Positions 34,482 to 45,300 of a stretch of 64,000 nt of DNA are shown here, piece after piece. The notes below the pieces were generated by a model. The model was not told where the DNA came from and ran no database searches. It was given only the letters and a program-made list of their open reading frames with translations. How positions within the stretch are numbered: the stretch's first letter is position 1; every line of letters starts with the position of its first letter. Position numbers and translations under genes: made by a program. Origin of the DNA: Arthrobacter sp. NicSoilB8 (GTDB lineage: Bacteria > Actinomycetota > Actinomycetes > Actinomycetales > Micrococcaceae); assembly GCF_019977355.1 (NCBI RefSeq), contig NZ_AP024656.1, forward strand, positions 1 to 64,000. Reading direction: 5' to 3'.

Positions 34482-35325
34482 GAAGTCCGGGTCGAGCGGC
34501 TTCTGGGCCACGACAACGTCGTTCTCGCCAGCAAGGTGCACTACCCCATGGGAGATGACCCGAATCGGCGCGGAAACTCCCGCCGCTGGATCTTGACAGC
34601 GGTCGAGGAGACACTGCGGCGTCTCCAGACTGATCACTTGGGTCTTTATCAGATCCATCGCCCCGACCCGACGGTTGATGTCGAGGAGACGCTCACCGCT
34701 CTCACCGACCTCGTATGCAGCGGCAAGGTGCGTGCGATCGGCACCTCCTCGTTCCCTGCTTCGGAGATTGTCGAGACGCACTGGGTGGCCGAACGTCGAG
34801 GTTTGGAGCGTTTCCGAACCGAGCAGCCCCCGTACTCGATCATCAATCGGAGCATAGAACGCGATGTACTTCCTGTAGCTCAAAAGCATGGGATGGGCAC
34901 CTTGGTGTGGAGTCCACTGGGGCAGGGACTGCTTACAGGGCGGCACCGCAGAGGCGATGCTTCCTTCTCAAACGCACCGCTCCTCTGGCATGCCGTCGCA
35001 TTTCAATAACGACCGCAAGCTTGATGTCGTCGAGCAGCTCATCCCGCTCGCCGCCGACGCTGGCCTCCAGATGACACACCTCGCTATGGCATTCGCGATC
35101 GCGCACCCTGGAGTCACTGCAATCCTCGGTCCCCGAACGATGGAGCAGCTCGACGGCCTACTTGAGGGAGCTGAGGTCACATTGGATGACGAGATCCTCG
35201 ATAAGATCGACCACATCGCGCCACCGGGCACGGACTCTGGTCCGAATGATGTCGCGTACGTTCCGCCTGCCGTTCAGGACAAAGCGCTGCGCCGGCGCAA
35301 CTTGAGCGAACGCTCGGCTGCATAA
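34482..35325 (+). pseudogene. Aldo/keto reductase, 5'-truncated and frameshifted
   Basis: The sequence starts inside the family (LLGHDNVVLASKVHYPMGDD), lacking the first 60 or so residues including the catalytic Asp/Tyr region. It continues with HLGLYQIHRPDP, GKVRAIGTSSFPASEI and LVWSPLGQGLLTG, then shifts frame near 34975 and goes on as PHFNNDRKLDVVEQLIPLA to LRRRNLSERSAA. Family length is about 330 residues. Not functional. Its truncated 5' end abuts the TetR remnant, so one deletion removed both starts of a divergent pair. Confidence 0.85.
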
Positions 35326-35549
35326 GCCATGGTTCCGCGGCCGCCGTCTCACCCAGAGGTGGCGGCCGGCTTGGCGCCGCCGGATGCTCGTCAGCTGCTT
35401 AGGTGCAGCGTGGCGACGTCCCTGTCAAGCGTGGGAGTGCAGGGCTGGTGTTGACGCCCGATAATGCAGCAGGCGTCGAACGATTCCAGTCGCTACGCGG
35501 GTCGTGCTCGCCAGCGCGTTCGGCTACGGACATATACCGCAGTCGGCCC
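35326..35549. other. Spacer between remnants
   Basis: Nothing supported; probably further decayed sequence of the epimerase gene, of which no clear frame remains. Confidence 0.4.
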
Positions 35550-35848
35550 CGCTCACCTAAGAAGACTGGACCAACATCGACGCAACATTTCACCCTACCA
35601 GCGGTCCAAAACCCTTCTTGAGCGAGCCGCCTGCCAGTTTTATCGCCCAGGAGGGACAGCGCGAGCCTGAGCTTGCCGTTGTGAACCCAACTACCGTCAT
35701 CGGGCCGCTCCTGGGGCTGGATGATCCGCCGACATTGCGGATCATTGGTGGCATGCTCGGCAGGGCGCTGCCCGCCTCTGCCGTTCGTGACGAGGGGTCG
35801 GTATGGATCGACCAACCAAAGGAGATCCCCGAACAGTCAGCCGCCTAA
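35550..35848 (+). pseudogene. NAD-dependent epimerase/reductase fragment with frameshifts
   Basis: Pieces in three frames read EDWTNIDATF, then SPYQRSKTLLERAACQF (the YxxxK active-site region of extended SDR enzymes), then IAQEGQREPELAVVNPTTVIGPLLG. Two frameshifts separate them, and both the N-terminal Rossmann part and the C terminus are missing. Remnant only. Confidence 0.75.
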
Positions 35849-36004
35849 CTCCCACTGTTACCGTTCAGCTTGATAAGTTCCGACGCCGCAGCCTGCTTAC
35901 TAGTGGGCAAGTTCAGCAGACTTCGTCTCACTTCGCGCAGTGTGCACAGGCGGCGAAATCCAGACAAGGGCTGAAACTGACGGGAGCACATAGTTGGGCT
36001 TTCC

Positions 36005-36877
36005 TCACAAACTGGCGAGCACTTGCGCGAGTCCGTCTTCCTTGAGTGTTCCGGTGGTCTCCGTCGCGACGGTCAAGAGTGCCCGGGGGGCATGGCCCAT
36101 GGCTACCCCCCGCCCGTGTGCACCGGCCCATTCGAGAAGCTCAATGTCATTGAACCCGTCTCCGACCGCTAAAACACGATCATGGCAAAAACCTAGAACT
36201 GCTCGCACTTCTTCTGCCGCCGCCGCTTTGGTAATTCCTTCCGCGGCGATATCGATCCACGCGGTCCATCCGAACGAGCAGGTCACCCCCGTAAGATTCA
36301 TCCGTTCGACAGTCATCCGAAACTCGGAGACATCACAGCCAGGCTCGGCCACGACCACCCGCAGGGTATTTCCTTTCAGCAAGGCCTCGAATGGAACGAT
36401 GCTCTGGGCTTCCTTTGCCTCTGTCGTAGCAGGCGGAAACGGGTGGGTATATCGGTAGGAGCCCAACTCGTCTTCAACGGCGATATGCGCATTCGGGAGG
36501 TGCACACGAACTGCCTCCAGCACGGCCGAGGCATCAAACCCCATCGTCCGGAGCCGCCGGTATCCGCCCGCCGCGTCGGCATTGCGTTGCAGGATCACAG
36601 CACCGTTTGAACAGACGAGGTACTCGGGCCGAACCTCGATATGTTCCAGTACGGTAAGCGTTGTCGCCTGCGATCTCCCGGTAGCGATGAGTAAGTGATG
36701 CCCCGCCTGTCCGATTCTTCGAAGCTCCGCCCTTACGGCTGGGCTGGCTTGTCCACCCTCATCGATGGTGGTGCCGTCTAGGTCAATCGCGACCAGCCAC
36801 TCATCGGCATTCCGGCCTTTATGGTGGAGTGCTCCGGCATCGGCGGCTTCGTAAGTCTTCTGGTGCAGTTGCCTCAA
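36005..36877 (-). CDS. HAD-superfamily Cof-type phosphatase
   Basis: 290 residues if it starts at the TTG at 36877 (AAAGGA five bases before it); the frame is open further upstream to 37048, but that part looks non-coding. Motif I DLDGT gives catalytic D32 and D34, motif II is LLIATGRS, the cap domain carries HIAVEDELGSYRYTHPFP, motif III is the Lys in AAEGITKAAA, and motif IV is GDGFNDIELL. All catalytic residues are present. These cytosolic enzymes dephosphorylate sugar phosphates or nucleotides; substrate unknown. A decayed relative lies just upstream at 37160-37530. Confidence 0.88.
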   Translation of the reverse strand: MRQLHQKTYEAADAGALHHKGRNADEWLVAIDLDGTTIDEGGQASPAVRAELRRIGQAGHHLLIATGRSQATTLTVLEHIEVRPEYLVCSNGAVILQRNADAAGGYRRLRTMGFDASAVLEAVRVHLPNAHIAVEDELGSYRYTHPFPPATTEAKEAQSIVPFEALLKGNTLRVVVAEPGCDVSEFRMTVERMNLTGVTCSFGWTAWIDIAAEGITKAAAAEEVRAVLGFCHDRVLAVGDGFNDIELLEWAGAHGRGVAMGHAPRALLTVATETTGTLKEDGLAQVLASL

Positions 36878-37159
36878 GAGAATCCTTTCAGTCAAGAGTT
36901 GGTGCAAAGAATCTGCGTAGCCTTGTTTCACCAAGCGTCCACGATAGATTGGCGTGCGGTCCTCGCATATCGGGCCGCCTAGCTGCCACACATAGGGAAG
37001 AAGTTTGGGCGAATGGCATGGAGACGGGCGTTGAGAATAAGTCAACACTGGCTACGCCGCCCATACCAGCTGCCGCATACGCGTATTCCGATCCGTTGAT
37101 AGCATATGCCCAGCCCACTGGCTCGAGCTGTGGTTTACACGGAATCCGGGGAGTGGGAC

Positions 37160-37530
37160 AGATCACGATATCAACTCGTTGGTCAGCTTTGCTGATGCAG
37201 TTCCGCTGAACAGTTTTGAAAATTCCACGGGCTCGCTGTCGAGACCGATTGTGCCTCGGGGAACGGGTTTGGTGTACCGGTAATGCCCGTGACTATCTTC
37301 GACCGCGAAGCGAGTGCTTTCCCTGTGCGAGCGGACTAGGAAGCACATTGGTCGGGTCAAAAAATTCCACCCGTTCATGCCGGTGGCCGCTTGGAGCGCC
37401 GGGAACGCTGCAGGGTGATAGCTTCATTGGCAGGCAGACAAGGAACCAAGGTGTGACACCGAGGCGCTCAAGCACTGGCATGGTGGCTGCAAAGGAACGG
37501 CCGGTGCGCTCACCACCTGATGTCCGGGAG
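37160..37530 (-). pseudogene. Decayed second HAD phosphatase
   Basis: Minus-strand pieces match the neighbour's family: TGRSF-like start with MPVLERLGVTPWFLVC, then in another frame FAVEDSHGHYRYTKPVPRGT, equivalent to the cap-domain stretch of the intact gene. Frame breaks and missing ends make it a remnant, probably of a former tandem duplication. Confidence 0.7.
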
Positions 37531-37796
37531 CCTCGACACCTCGCTGCTGTTCAATGACAGCGCCGCCCTTGGATCCCTCTAGGCAATTGACTAAGCAGGG
37601 GAGAGTCGGCGTTGCTTATAACAAATGAAATATCCTTTCGCCTCTGGGCACAAGCCGAGAACGTTGGGGGTAGCGTCTCCTGCTGATTGCCGAAGCGGGG
37701 TGTGACGTCGGCTTGAACGACGCTTCGGGCGCCGACCGGGCCGCTTGGGATGGAGCGGTTGTGGCGACTGGCGGTAGTGGTCCTAGGGTAGGGGTC
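37531..37796. other. Intergenic stretch, nothing supported
   Basis: No convincing frame or structure; AT-rich near 37610-37630. Confidence 0.45.
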
Positions 37797-38300
37797 TTAG
37801 TGAGAGCCTGGTGTGTAGTGGCCGGGGACCATGCGGGTTGAAACGCCGAAGCGGTTGAATGCGTTGATGGCCACAACCGCCGCGATCAGGTGAGCGAGCT
37901 CGGTCTCGGTGAACAAGGCGGCGGCCTGCCGGTATACCGCGTCCGGCACGAAGCCGTCCGTGAGTACTGTGACCGCTTCGGTCAGTTCAATTGCCGCGAT
38001 TTCTCGTGCGGTGTAGAAGTGTTTGGATTCGTTCCAGGCGTTGAGTTGGATGATCCGTTCTGCGGTTTCTCCGGCCGCAATGGCGTCTTTGCTGTGCATG
38101 TCGAGGCAGAAGGCGCATTGGTTGATCTGTGACGCGCGGATTTTGATCAGGTTGAGTAGGGCGGGATCGATGCCGTTCTTGGCGGCCGTGTCGAGGCGGA
38201 GCATGGCCTTGAAGACCTCGGGGGCGGCTGTCATCCAGTCCAGACGCGGTGTGTGTTCTGTCAGGAGTACTTCGTTTTCGGGTGCCGTAGTTATCATCAT
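37797..38300 (-). CDS. AhpD-like carboxymuconolactone decarboxylase family protein
   Basis: 167 residues from the ATG at 38300 (a second ATG follows at once). The AhpD core motif is complete: NQCAFCLDMHSKDA gives C62, C65 and H69, the thiol-disulfide relay of alkylhydroperoxidase-like proteins. The remaining helices (IAAIELTEAVTVL, ELAHLIAAVVAINAFNRFGV) match the family end. It may detoxify peroxides or act in an uncharacterised oxidation. A MocR-type operator motif lies 37-70 bases upstream, so control by the MocR regulator at 53687 is plausible. Confidence 0.92.
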   Translation of the reverse strand: MMITTAPENEVLLTEHTPRLDWMTAAPEVFKAMLRLDTAAKNGIDPALLNLIKIRASQINQCAFCLDMHSKDAIAAGETAERIIQLNAWNESKHFYTAREIAAIELTEAVTVLTDGFVPDAVYRQAAALFTETELAHLIAAVVAINAFNRFGVSTRMVPGHYTPGSH

Positions 38301-38336
38301 GGCTTCCACATTACGGATGATGCGGCATGGAGGTAA

Positions 38337-38370
38337 GATCCATTTTCTCGGTGTTTTCCCGGACCAATTC
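38337..38370. promoter_or_regulatory. MocR-type operator-like motif, copy A
   Basis: GATCCA (38337-38342) and GACCAATTC (38362-38370), 25 bases apart, match the layout at 53676-53709 and nearly that at 51611-51641. It sits between the AhpD gene and the broken MFS gene. Confidence 0.6.
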
Positions 38371-38454
38371 GCGCGTGTTCCTGTTCTGACGACGACCATC
38401 GTCTTGGCAGTCTTGGCAGTCTTGGCATGTCCGTTGGCCTGGTCGGCGGCGCGC

Positions 38455-39117
38455 TCTCGCCCGAGAGCGTGACCCGCACTCCGTGAGCGTTACGTTCGCT
38501 CACTCCGCGAGTCGCCGTTCCGCCGGCTGCCAGAAAAGAATTCACCGCCGCGGCCTCCGTGATCGCCGCAAGCTGTTTGCTCGCAGGACTGTCCCTCGGA
38601 CTGGCACCGACGATCGTGCGTAACGTCTTCCACCTGAACAGCGGACTGGTCAGCGGTCTCAGCGGTCTCAGCGGCTTCATCGCGCCGGCGACGGTGGGCG
38701 TTGCCGGCGTCGCGATCGTACGCCTCAGCCCCCGGAGCGGATTGATCGTTGGCATTTACGCCTCCGTCTTGGGGACCGCCGGCCTCGTGTCCGCACTGCT
38801 GTCCGGAAGCCTGGCGATCCTCATCGCGGGCGCCGGGTTCGGCGCGGCGTTCCCCGCATCGCTGCGGCTGATCATGCCCGCTGGCCGTCCCCCAGCAGAG
38901 GGCAGGAATCGTCGCCGCCATTCATGTCGTCGCGTACATCGCCTTCGGCCTGCCGGTCATCATCGCGGGCCAGTTCGCCGCTCCCTTCCGCCTCGTACCC
39001 ACGATGGTCGGATACGGAAACGCGACAGTCCTCCTCCCACTCATTAGCCTTATCGCGCAGTTTCGCATCCCGCGGCGCTCAAGTTTGAACGACTATGCGC
39101 CCGGCGAAACATTCTGA
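38455..39117 (+). pseudogene. MFS transporter, C-terminal half only, frameshifted
   Basis: Pieces align with the intact MFS protein at 52365-53639: ALRSLTPRVAVPPAARKEF (intact: ALRSMIPNVAIPSAARAEF), LGLAPTIVRNVFHLNSGLV, IAGAGFGAAFPASLRLI, and after a frameshift near 38890 QRAGIVAAIHVVAYIAFGLP to the stop at 39117. The first six helices are missing and an in-frame stop occurs at the start. Diverged from the intact copy, so it is a paralogue, not a recent duplicate. Confidence 0.85.
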
Positions 39118-39350
39118 GCCCTAGCAAGGGAGTCCCGACCTTGAGCGAACCACACGGCCCTGACGAAGGTCGCGGACCGAAGTCTCAGGCAGTCCCCGAT
39201 GCCTGCCTCCCGGGCAGCCGAGACCCTGGTCCAGATCCGATAGGTATCCCTGCGCCAGCGCGAACAGCAGGACACCCAGGCCGCGAACGTCACGACGCCT
39301 CGGTCGTACCGGAAAACCATCAGAACTCTTGAGCTCGACGAAAGGGATGG
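39118..39350. other. Spacer, no gene supported
   Basis: Short Arg-rich frames on both strands only; no ribosome site or structure recognised. Confidence 0.45.
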
Positions 39351-41168
39351 TCAGTGTTTCAACTGCAGGCTGAGACGGTCCACACCGTGCATGGCATCCG
39401 CCGCCCGCACCAGGGTCAGGTGGGAGAAGGCTTGGGGAAAGTTTCCCGCCATCCGATTGTCCTTCATTGAGTATTCTTCGCTGAGCAGGCCGAGGTCGTT
39501 GGAGAGTCCCACCAGCATGTCCATCAGGTTCCCGGCGTCGGTCCGGCGGCCCGAGCGGGCGTACTGTTCCACCAGCCAAAATGAACACGCGAGGAATGGA
39601 TGCTCACCCGGTTCCAATCCGTCAACTCCCGTCTCAGTGCGGTAGCGCAGCAGCAGTCCCTCCGCGGTGAGCAGCTCCCTTTCCAGCTGAGCGACGGTGC
39701 CGAGCATGCGCTCATCGTCATAGGCCAGGAAGCCAACCTGCGGCAAGGCCAGCAGGGCGGCGTCCGTCTGCTGACCGCCGTAGGTTTGCGTGAACGAGTT
39801 GAGGTCCCGGTTGAATCCGAGAGCGACGACTTCCGCGGCCAGGTTCTCACGGAGTCTCTCCCAATGCTGCACAGGACCAGCCAGTCCGTGGTCCCGAACG
39901 GCCCTCACCCCGCTGTCAAAGGCTGCCCACATCATGACTCTGGAGTGGGTGAAATATTGGGCATCGCCACGCACTTCCCACAGGCCGAAGTCTTTGTCCT
40001 CGAGGTGATTTTCCACGGATCCGAGCAGCGCCCGCTGGAGCGCCCAGGAAAAATGGTCCTCTTTGCCCCCGGCGAGACGAAGCCGTTCAAGCGCCACCAT
40101 CACTTCGCCGACGACATCGGCCTGGTACTGGGACACGGCAGCGTTGCCGATTCGCACCGGTCTGGCATTCCGGTATCCGGGAAGGTGGTGCAGCTCCTTT
40201 TCCGCCAGGTCCCGTTCGCCCCCCACCCCGTACATTATTTGCAGGTCCTCGGGATCGCCGGCGAGGGCGCGCAAAAGCCAGTTGCGCCACTTCAGCGCCT
40301 GGGATTCGTAGCCGTGTGTCAACATGGCCTCCAGCGTCAAGGACGCATCGCGCAGCCAACAGTAGCGGTAGTCCCAGTTGCGCGTCCCGCCAAAATCCTC
40401 CGGCAGGGAAGTGGTGGGCGCGGCGACAATGCCGCCGGTCTCATAGTGGGTGAGCGCACGCAGCACCAGCAGCGAACGCTTCACCGCCCCGCCGTATTTG
40501 CCGTCGTCGCGGCAATTGCCGGCCCAGGTGGTCCAATAGTCCACCGCCAGTTCGAGGGCATCATCGACATTGACGGCCGCCGGCACATCCTCGTGCGAGG
40601 GAAACCATGTCAGTTCGAAGTCCACGGTCTGCCCCTGTGCAACCGTAAATTCCCCGGCATGCCGGTGACCTTCGGCCATCGGAAGGTAGTCTCCCCGTAG
40701 GGCCAGGGCGTCCGGACCCGACATGGCCAGCAGTATCTCCGCACCCCGAGCCGCCGCGCTATCAAGGACCCGGCTTACCCAGGGCAATACAGTGGCGTAT
40801 TGGGGCCGGATTCTCATCTCCTGGCGCATGAGGACGGTCCCGCTCAGTCCGGTAACCCGTCGGAGGAGTGTCGACCGAGCGTCACCCACGGGCATGAAAT
40901 CCGTCACCAAGACCCATCCGGAGTCGGTCTGCCACGTTGTCTGGAGGACAAAGGTGGAGTCCACATAGTGGCGGTCAATCACAACGGCCTCGGGCGGGCT
41001 TGGTGCCAGCAGCCACCGGCCGTGTTCCTCGCTCCCGAGTAGGGCGGCAAAGACTGAGGGCGAGTCGAAACGCGGGAAGCACAGCCAGTCCACGCTGCCT
41101 TGCAGGGAAACGAGAGGTCCGGTGTGAAGATCGGAAAGCAGCGCATAATCTTCTATCGGTGCGGCCAT
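39351..41168 (-). CDS. GH15-family glycoside hydrolase (trehalase/glucoamylase-like)
   Basis: 605 residues, ATG at 41168. The N-terminal beta-sandwich (IEDYALLSDLHTGPLVSLQGSVDWLCFPRFDSPSVFAALL) is typical of actinobacterial GH15 trehalases. The (alpha/alpha)6 barrel follows with NWDYRYCWLRDASLTLEAML near 262-281 and the second acid region LEPGEHPFLACSFWLVEQYA near 528. The C-terminal LSEEYSMKDNRMAGNFPQAFSHLTLV is also conserved. No signal peptide, so it acts in the cytosol, probably on trehalose or short alpha-glucans. It is intact, full-length and stands alone. Confidence 0.93.
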   Translation of the reverse strand: MAAPIEDYALLSDLHTGPLVSLQGSVDWLCFPRFDSPSVFAALLGSEEHGRWLLAPSPPEAVVIDRHYVDSTFVLQTTWQTDSGWVLVTDFMPVGDARSTLLRRVTGLSGTVLMRQEMRIRPQYATVLPWVSRVLDSAAARGAEILLAMSGPDALALRGDYLPMAEGHRHAGEFTVAQGQTVDFELTWFPSHEDVPAAVNVDDALELAVDYWTTWAGNCRDDGKYGGAVKRSLLVLRALTHYETGGIVAAPTTSLPEDFGGTRNWDYRYCWLRDASLTLEAMLTHGYESQALKWRNWLLRALAGDPEDLQIMYGVGGERDLAEKELHHLPGYRNARPVRIGNAAVSQYQADVVGEVMVALERLRLAGGKEDHFSWALQRALLGSVENHLEDKDFGLWEVRGDAQYFTHSRVMMWAAFDSGVRAVRDHGLAGPVQHWERLRENLAAEVVALGFNRDLNSFTQTYGGQQTDAALLALPQVGFLAYDDERMLGTVAQLERELLTAEGLLLRYRTETGVDGLEPGEHPFLACSFWLVEQYARSGRRTDAGNLMDMLVGLSNDLGLLSEEYSMKDNRMAGNFPQAFSHLTLVRAADAMHGVDRLSLQLKH

Positions 41169-41397
41169 GCTTCACTCAATCACGACGGGACGGAATCCAG
41201 ATAGGCCCTGCCTTTCCGCAGCGCTTGATTTCCACCGGGTTCCTTTCCGCCTGCGCGACCGCGCCGGGCGACTGTTCGCAGGAGCAGGAGGTCGCACGTT
41301 GGTTGGCTACCCCGACAACCTTTTAGAGCTGTCCCTCGCGAGGACTCAGTCCAGTGACTCCGGTGACGGCTGGGAAGACTTCACTCCTGGGAGCCTC

Positions 41398-41544
41398 TCA
41401 GGCATTGGTAAGTCGAAGTCCTGGAGTGCAGTCGAAGAATGACGGCTGTACAACGCCTGCAAACGGAATGATGAGCCATTGGTTGCCGTAGAACTCCACG
41501 TAGGAGTCGGAGGGGCAACGTGCAAAGGCTTCTTCGCGAGTCAT
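41398..41544 (-). CDS. Small hypothetical protein (48 aa)
   Basis: ATG at 41544 preceded by AGAAGGGAAC, a good ribosome site. Product MTREEAFARCPSDSYVEFYG, then QWLIIPFAGVVQPSFFDCTP, with two Cys residues; compact and aromatic, unlike a shadow frame. No family recognised. Confidence 0.55.
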   Translation of the reverse strand: MTREEAFARCPSDSYVEFYGNQWLIIPFAGVVQPSFFDCTPGLRLTNA

Positions 41545-42302
41545 CGTGGTGTTCCCTTCTATAGTGTTCGAACGGGTAAGGCCTGACCCCAGCCGCATCA
41601 ATGATCACATTTGAAATACCGGCGTGGTGCGGAGTGCTGCTGATGCATTCATCCGGATCACCCGTCGGACACATAGTTGCCTGGGAGAGAATCTTCGTTT
41701 GTATCTTTGGCATTATTTTGCATTGGTAGAATTAGCCACATTGATACATGTAATGCCGCAAGCTTTCAGAAGTACCCTCTCCACATTGATGTGTTGAAAT
41801 AGTTGTAGCAATAAGACATTCGAGATCACAACCTTCCGTTGCATTTTTTGCACAGCGAAACACCTATTGAGGACTGGCTACGCCATTCCTCTGAGTAATA
41901 TGCACAACGAATCGTCGATGGCCGAAATCGTGGGGCGAGAGCTGCGCGGTGCGCAGCCCGGCAAGGTCCCCGACGTCCGGCCGGCACTGTAGCAGCGCGA
42001 GACTTCCTTCACCCCGGATCCACGCCGACATCGGGGTGACTTGCTTACAGACTTCCAGACAAACAGAGTCCCGGAAATGACGGACCCTCATAGCGCATGA
42101 ACGGGCGGTGACCGCGCGGACCGGCGTGGCGCTGCCGGCGCCGACAGGGTCCAACGTGAACTGGCTGCTTGGTTGCACCGGTCGAGCAGGCCCGGTCGGA
42201 ACTGGACGGCGCCTCCGCTGCGAGCCATGATGAAAAGAGGCGCGGGGGCTGGATCGTCCACCGCAGTTTGCGATGGCCCCTCCGCGGTGGAGGCGCGATG
42301 AC
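41545..42302. other. Long upstream region of the glutamate dehydrogenase gene
   Basis: 757 bases without a supported gene. The part 41690-41880 is markedly AT-rich and includes GTTGCATTTTTTGCA at 41838-41852, identical to a word upstream of the gcv riboswitch. Overlapping GC-rich frames at 42090-42300 look like shadows. Confidence 0.55.
41838..41852 (+). promoter_or_regulatory. Operator-like word GTTGCATTTTTTGCA
   Basis: Exact 15-base match (complement) to 63928-63942 upstream of the gcv operon. It contains the inverted halves TGCA-N-TGCA. Likely regulator site. Confidence 0.45.
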
Positions 42303-45300
42303 ATGTCACGGAAATCGGCACCCACGCAGCAGGCCGAGTCTGCCGTTCCCCTTGAGCCCAGCGAATCCTTCCTGGCCGGCTACTACGCGCAGGTGTCCGC
42401 GGAGGACCTGAGGAGCTACAGCCCTGGGACACTCCGGGCGAGGGCGGCTCACCACCTGAAGGTGGCGTCGTCGCGGGCACCTGGACAGGCCGCCGTCGGG
42501 ATCCTGAACGAAATGGACGCCAGCATCGTTGCCGTGGTGACCGACGACAACCCGTATCTGGTCCACTCCGTCACAGCGGAGCTCACGCGCGACGACGCGC
42601 CGATCCGGCTGCTGGTGCATCCGAGCCTTCAGGTGCTTCGGGATCCGGTTTCTCACGAGTTATTGGAGGTCGGGCGGGGCCCTTCTGTGGAAGGCGGGCC
42701 GGCTCGGGAATCCGGCAGCACCGAGGTCTGGTTTGCCGCTGAGATCGGCAGGCTGGGAGACGACGCTGCCGCAAGAGAGCTCACAGAGAACCTGCACAGG
42801 GTACTGGACGATGTCCGGGCTGCCGCCGATGACGCCGCTGCCATGCACGGCAAGCTGGCCGAGGCCGTGGCCGCTGTGGATGGATTCCCGCAGGCAGTTG
42901 TGCCACCGTCGGAGCAGCTTGGTGAACTGCTCCGCTGGCTCGACGACGGCAACTTCTTGTTCCTCGGTTACGGCGAATATCAACTGACGACGGCGGAAGG
43001 CCAGGAGCTGCTCTCTGAGCGACCCGGTGCCGCGCTGGGACTGCTGAAGGGACTGCGGGGAAGCGCTCCTGGAGCACCGGTGCCCGGGATGATCCGCGGA
43101 AACCAGGCACTCACGCTTGCCACCTCAGAGGTCCGCTCCACCGTCCTCAGGCGGTCGTATATGGACGAATTGCGTTTACAGATATTCAACGAGGCCGGCA
43201 GGGCCACCGGGGAACGACGGTTTGTGGGGTTGTTCACCCCGGTCGCCGCCCATCAGTCCGTTCGGCGGATTCCGATGATCCGTGAGAAGGTCCAGGCCGT
43301 TAGGGAACGCCTGGGATTCAGCCCCCGATCACAGCAGAGCAAGGACCTGCTGGCTGTTCTGGAAACCTTCCCGCGCGATGAACTCTTCCACATTGACGTG
43401 GATGACCTGACCCGGCTGGCGGGGGACATCCTTCGCGCCGAGGCACTCCGGCGGACCCGAGTGTTCCTTCGACCTGACAGCTACGGCCGGTTCATGTCCG
43501 TGCTGGTCTTCTTCCCGCGCCGCCGCTACAGCACCGCCGTGCGGCTGCTGATGGAACAGGAGCTCCGGCAGGCATTCAAGGCGAAATCCATCGAGTTCGA
43601 GGTCCGTCTGACCGGATCGGCCATGGCCCGGGTGTTCTTCCGGATTCTTCTGGCCGGTGGCCTGTCGGATTCCCCGGCGTCCGGGACTGCCGTCGTCGAC
43701 CCTTCCGATCTGGAGCGGCGCCTGATTTCAGCCACCCGCTCATGGGCGGACGGGCTCGATGAAGTGATCCGTGAGCGCTTCCCCGCGTCAGAGGTCGCAC
43801 GTCTTTCCGGGCTGTGGTCCGAAGCATTTCCGTCGAGTTATCGCGCTGATTACGGGGCGGAAACCGCCGTCGGGGACATTATCAACTTTGAGACGTTCGA
43901 TCTGGACGGTACCGGTGGTCGCTCCTTGGGGGATCCGTTGCTGACGGTGTACGTCAGGACGCGGGTTTCGCCCACCCTGACCGAGGACGCCCGGATCCGG
44001 CTCTACCTGACCCGGCCGAGGAGCCTCACGCAGATCCTGCCGTTCCTGCACAACCTCGGGCTCGAGGTGCTGGACCAGCGGCCCTTCGAACTCCGGCGCG
44101 GTACCGGACAGGGCGTGTTCCTGTACGACCTCGGCGTGAAGTATCCTGCCGGCGTCGACCCCGTGGCCACCAGTGGACTCCTTGCCGATGCCTTCGGCGC
44201 CGCCATGCGGGGCGACCTCGAATCCGACCGGATCGACGCACTCGTTATTCGGGAGGGGGTGGGCTGGCGGCAGGCGACAATCCTGCGAAGCTACGCGAAG
44301 TACCTCCAGCAGTTGGGGATTACCAACTCGTACGGTTTCATTGCGGACACGCTGATGACCAACGTGCGGGCAACACACGCACTCCTGGGGCTGTTCGAAG
44401 CGAAGTTCGATCCCGGGCTGGACGCGACCGACCGGTCGCGGGATACCGCCGCGGCCCGGAACAAGCTGCTGGCCGCAATTGACGAAATTCCCACCCTCGA
44501 TGCGGACCGCCTGCTGCGCACCTTCATGAACCTCGTGGAGGCAACGCTGCGCACCAACTATTTCCTGGACAAGGCCCATCTGAGTTTCAAGCTGAATCCG
44601 GCCGCAATCACCAATGCGCCGTTTCCGCGGCCAATGCATGAGATCTGGGTTTACTCTCCCCGCGTTGAAGGCGTCCATCTCCGGTTCGGGACCTTGGCAC
44701 GCGGCGGCCTGCGGTGGTCCGAGCGAAGCGAGGATTTCAGGACCGAGGTCCTGGGGCTGGTGAAGGCGCAAAACGTGAAGAACTCCGTCATTGTGCCGAC
44801 GGGGGCAAAGGGAGGGTTTTATCCCAAGCACTTGCCGGACCCGGCCGCGGACCGGGATGCCTGGCTGGCTGAAGGCCTGGCGTGCTACCGGATCTTCGTC
44901 AGCGGGCTGCTTGACCTTACCGACAACATGGTCCCGTCCGGGTCCGGCGAGTCGGTGGTGCCTCCGGAACGCGTGGTGCGCCATGACGGCGATGACTACT
45001 ATCTGGTGGTGGCGGCCGACAAGGGAACGGCATCTTTTTCCGATGCCGCGAACGCCGTGGCGCAGGAGTACGGCTTCTGGCTCGGCGACGCCTTCGCATC
45101 AGGCGGCTCCGTGGGCTATGACCACAAGCAGATGGGAATGACGGCCCGCGGGGCGTGGGAATCCGTGAAGCACCATTTCAGCGAGCTGGGCATGGATCCC
45201 CAGCACGACAATTTCACGGTCGCGGGCATTGGCGACATGAGCGGCGACGTGTTCGGGAACGCCATGCTGCTCTCTCCACACATCCGCTTGGTGGCGGCAT

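Noticed and set aside
36877..37048. N-terminal extension of the HAD phosphatase to the ATG at 37048
   Set aside because: The 57 extra residues look non-coding, precede the usual family start by far, and a TTG with good ribosome site exists at 36877.
39093..39588. Minus- and plus-strand frames between the MFS remnant and the GH15 gene
   Set aside because: Arg-rich, overlapping the GH15 coding end, no ribosome site.
43788..44984. 398-codon minus-strand frame inside the glutamate dehydrogenase gene
   Set aside because: Shadow frame; the plus strand has an uninterrupted, well-conserved 1608-residue protein.
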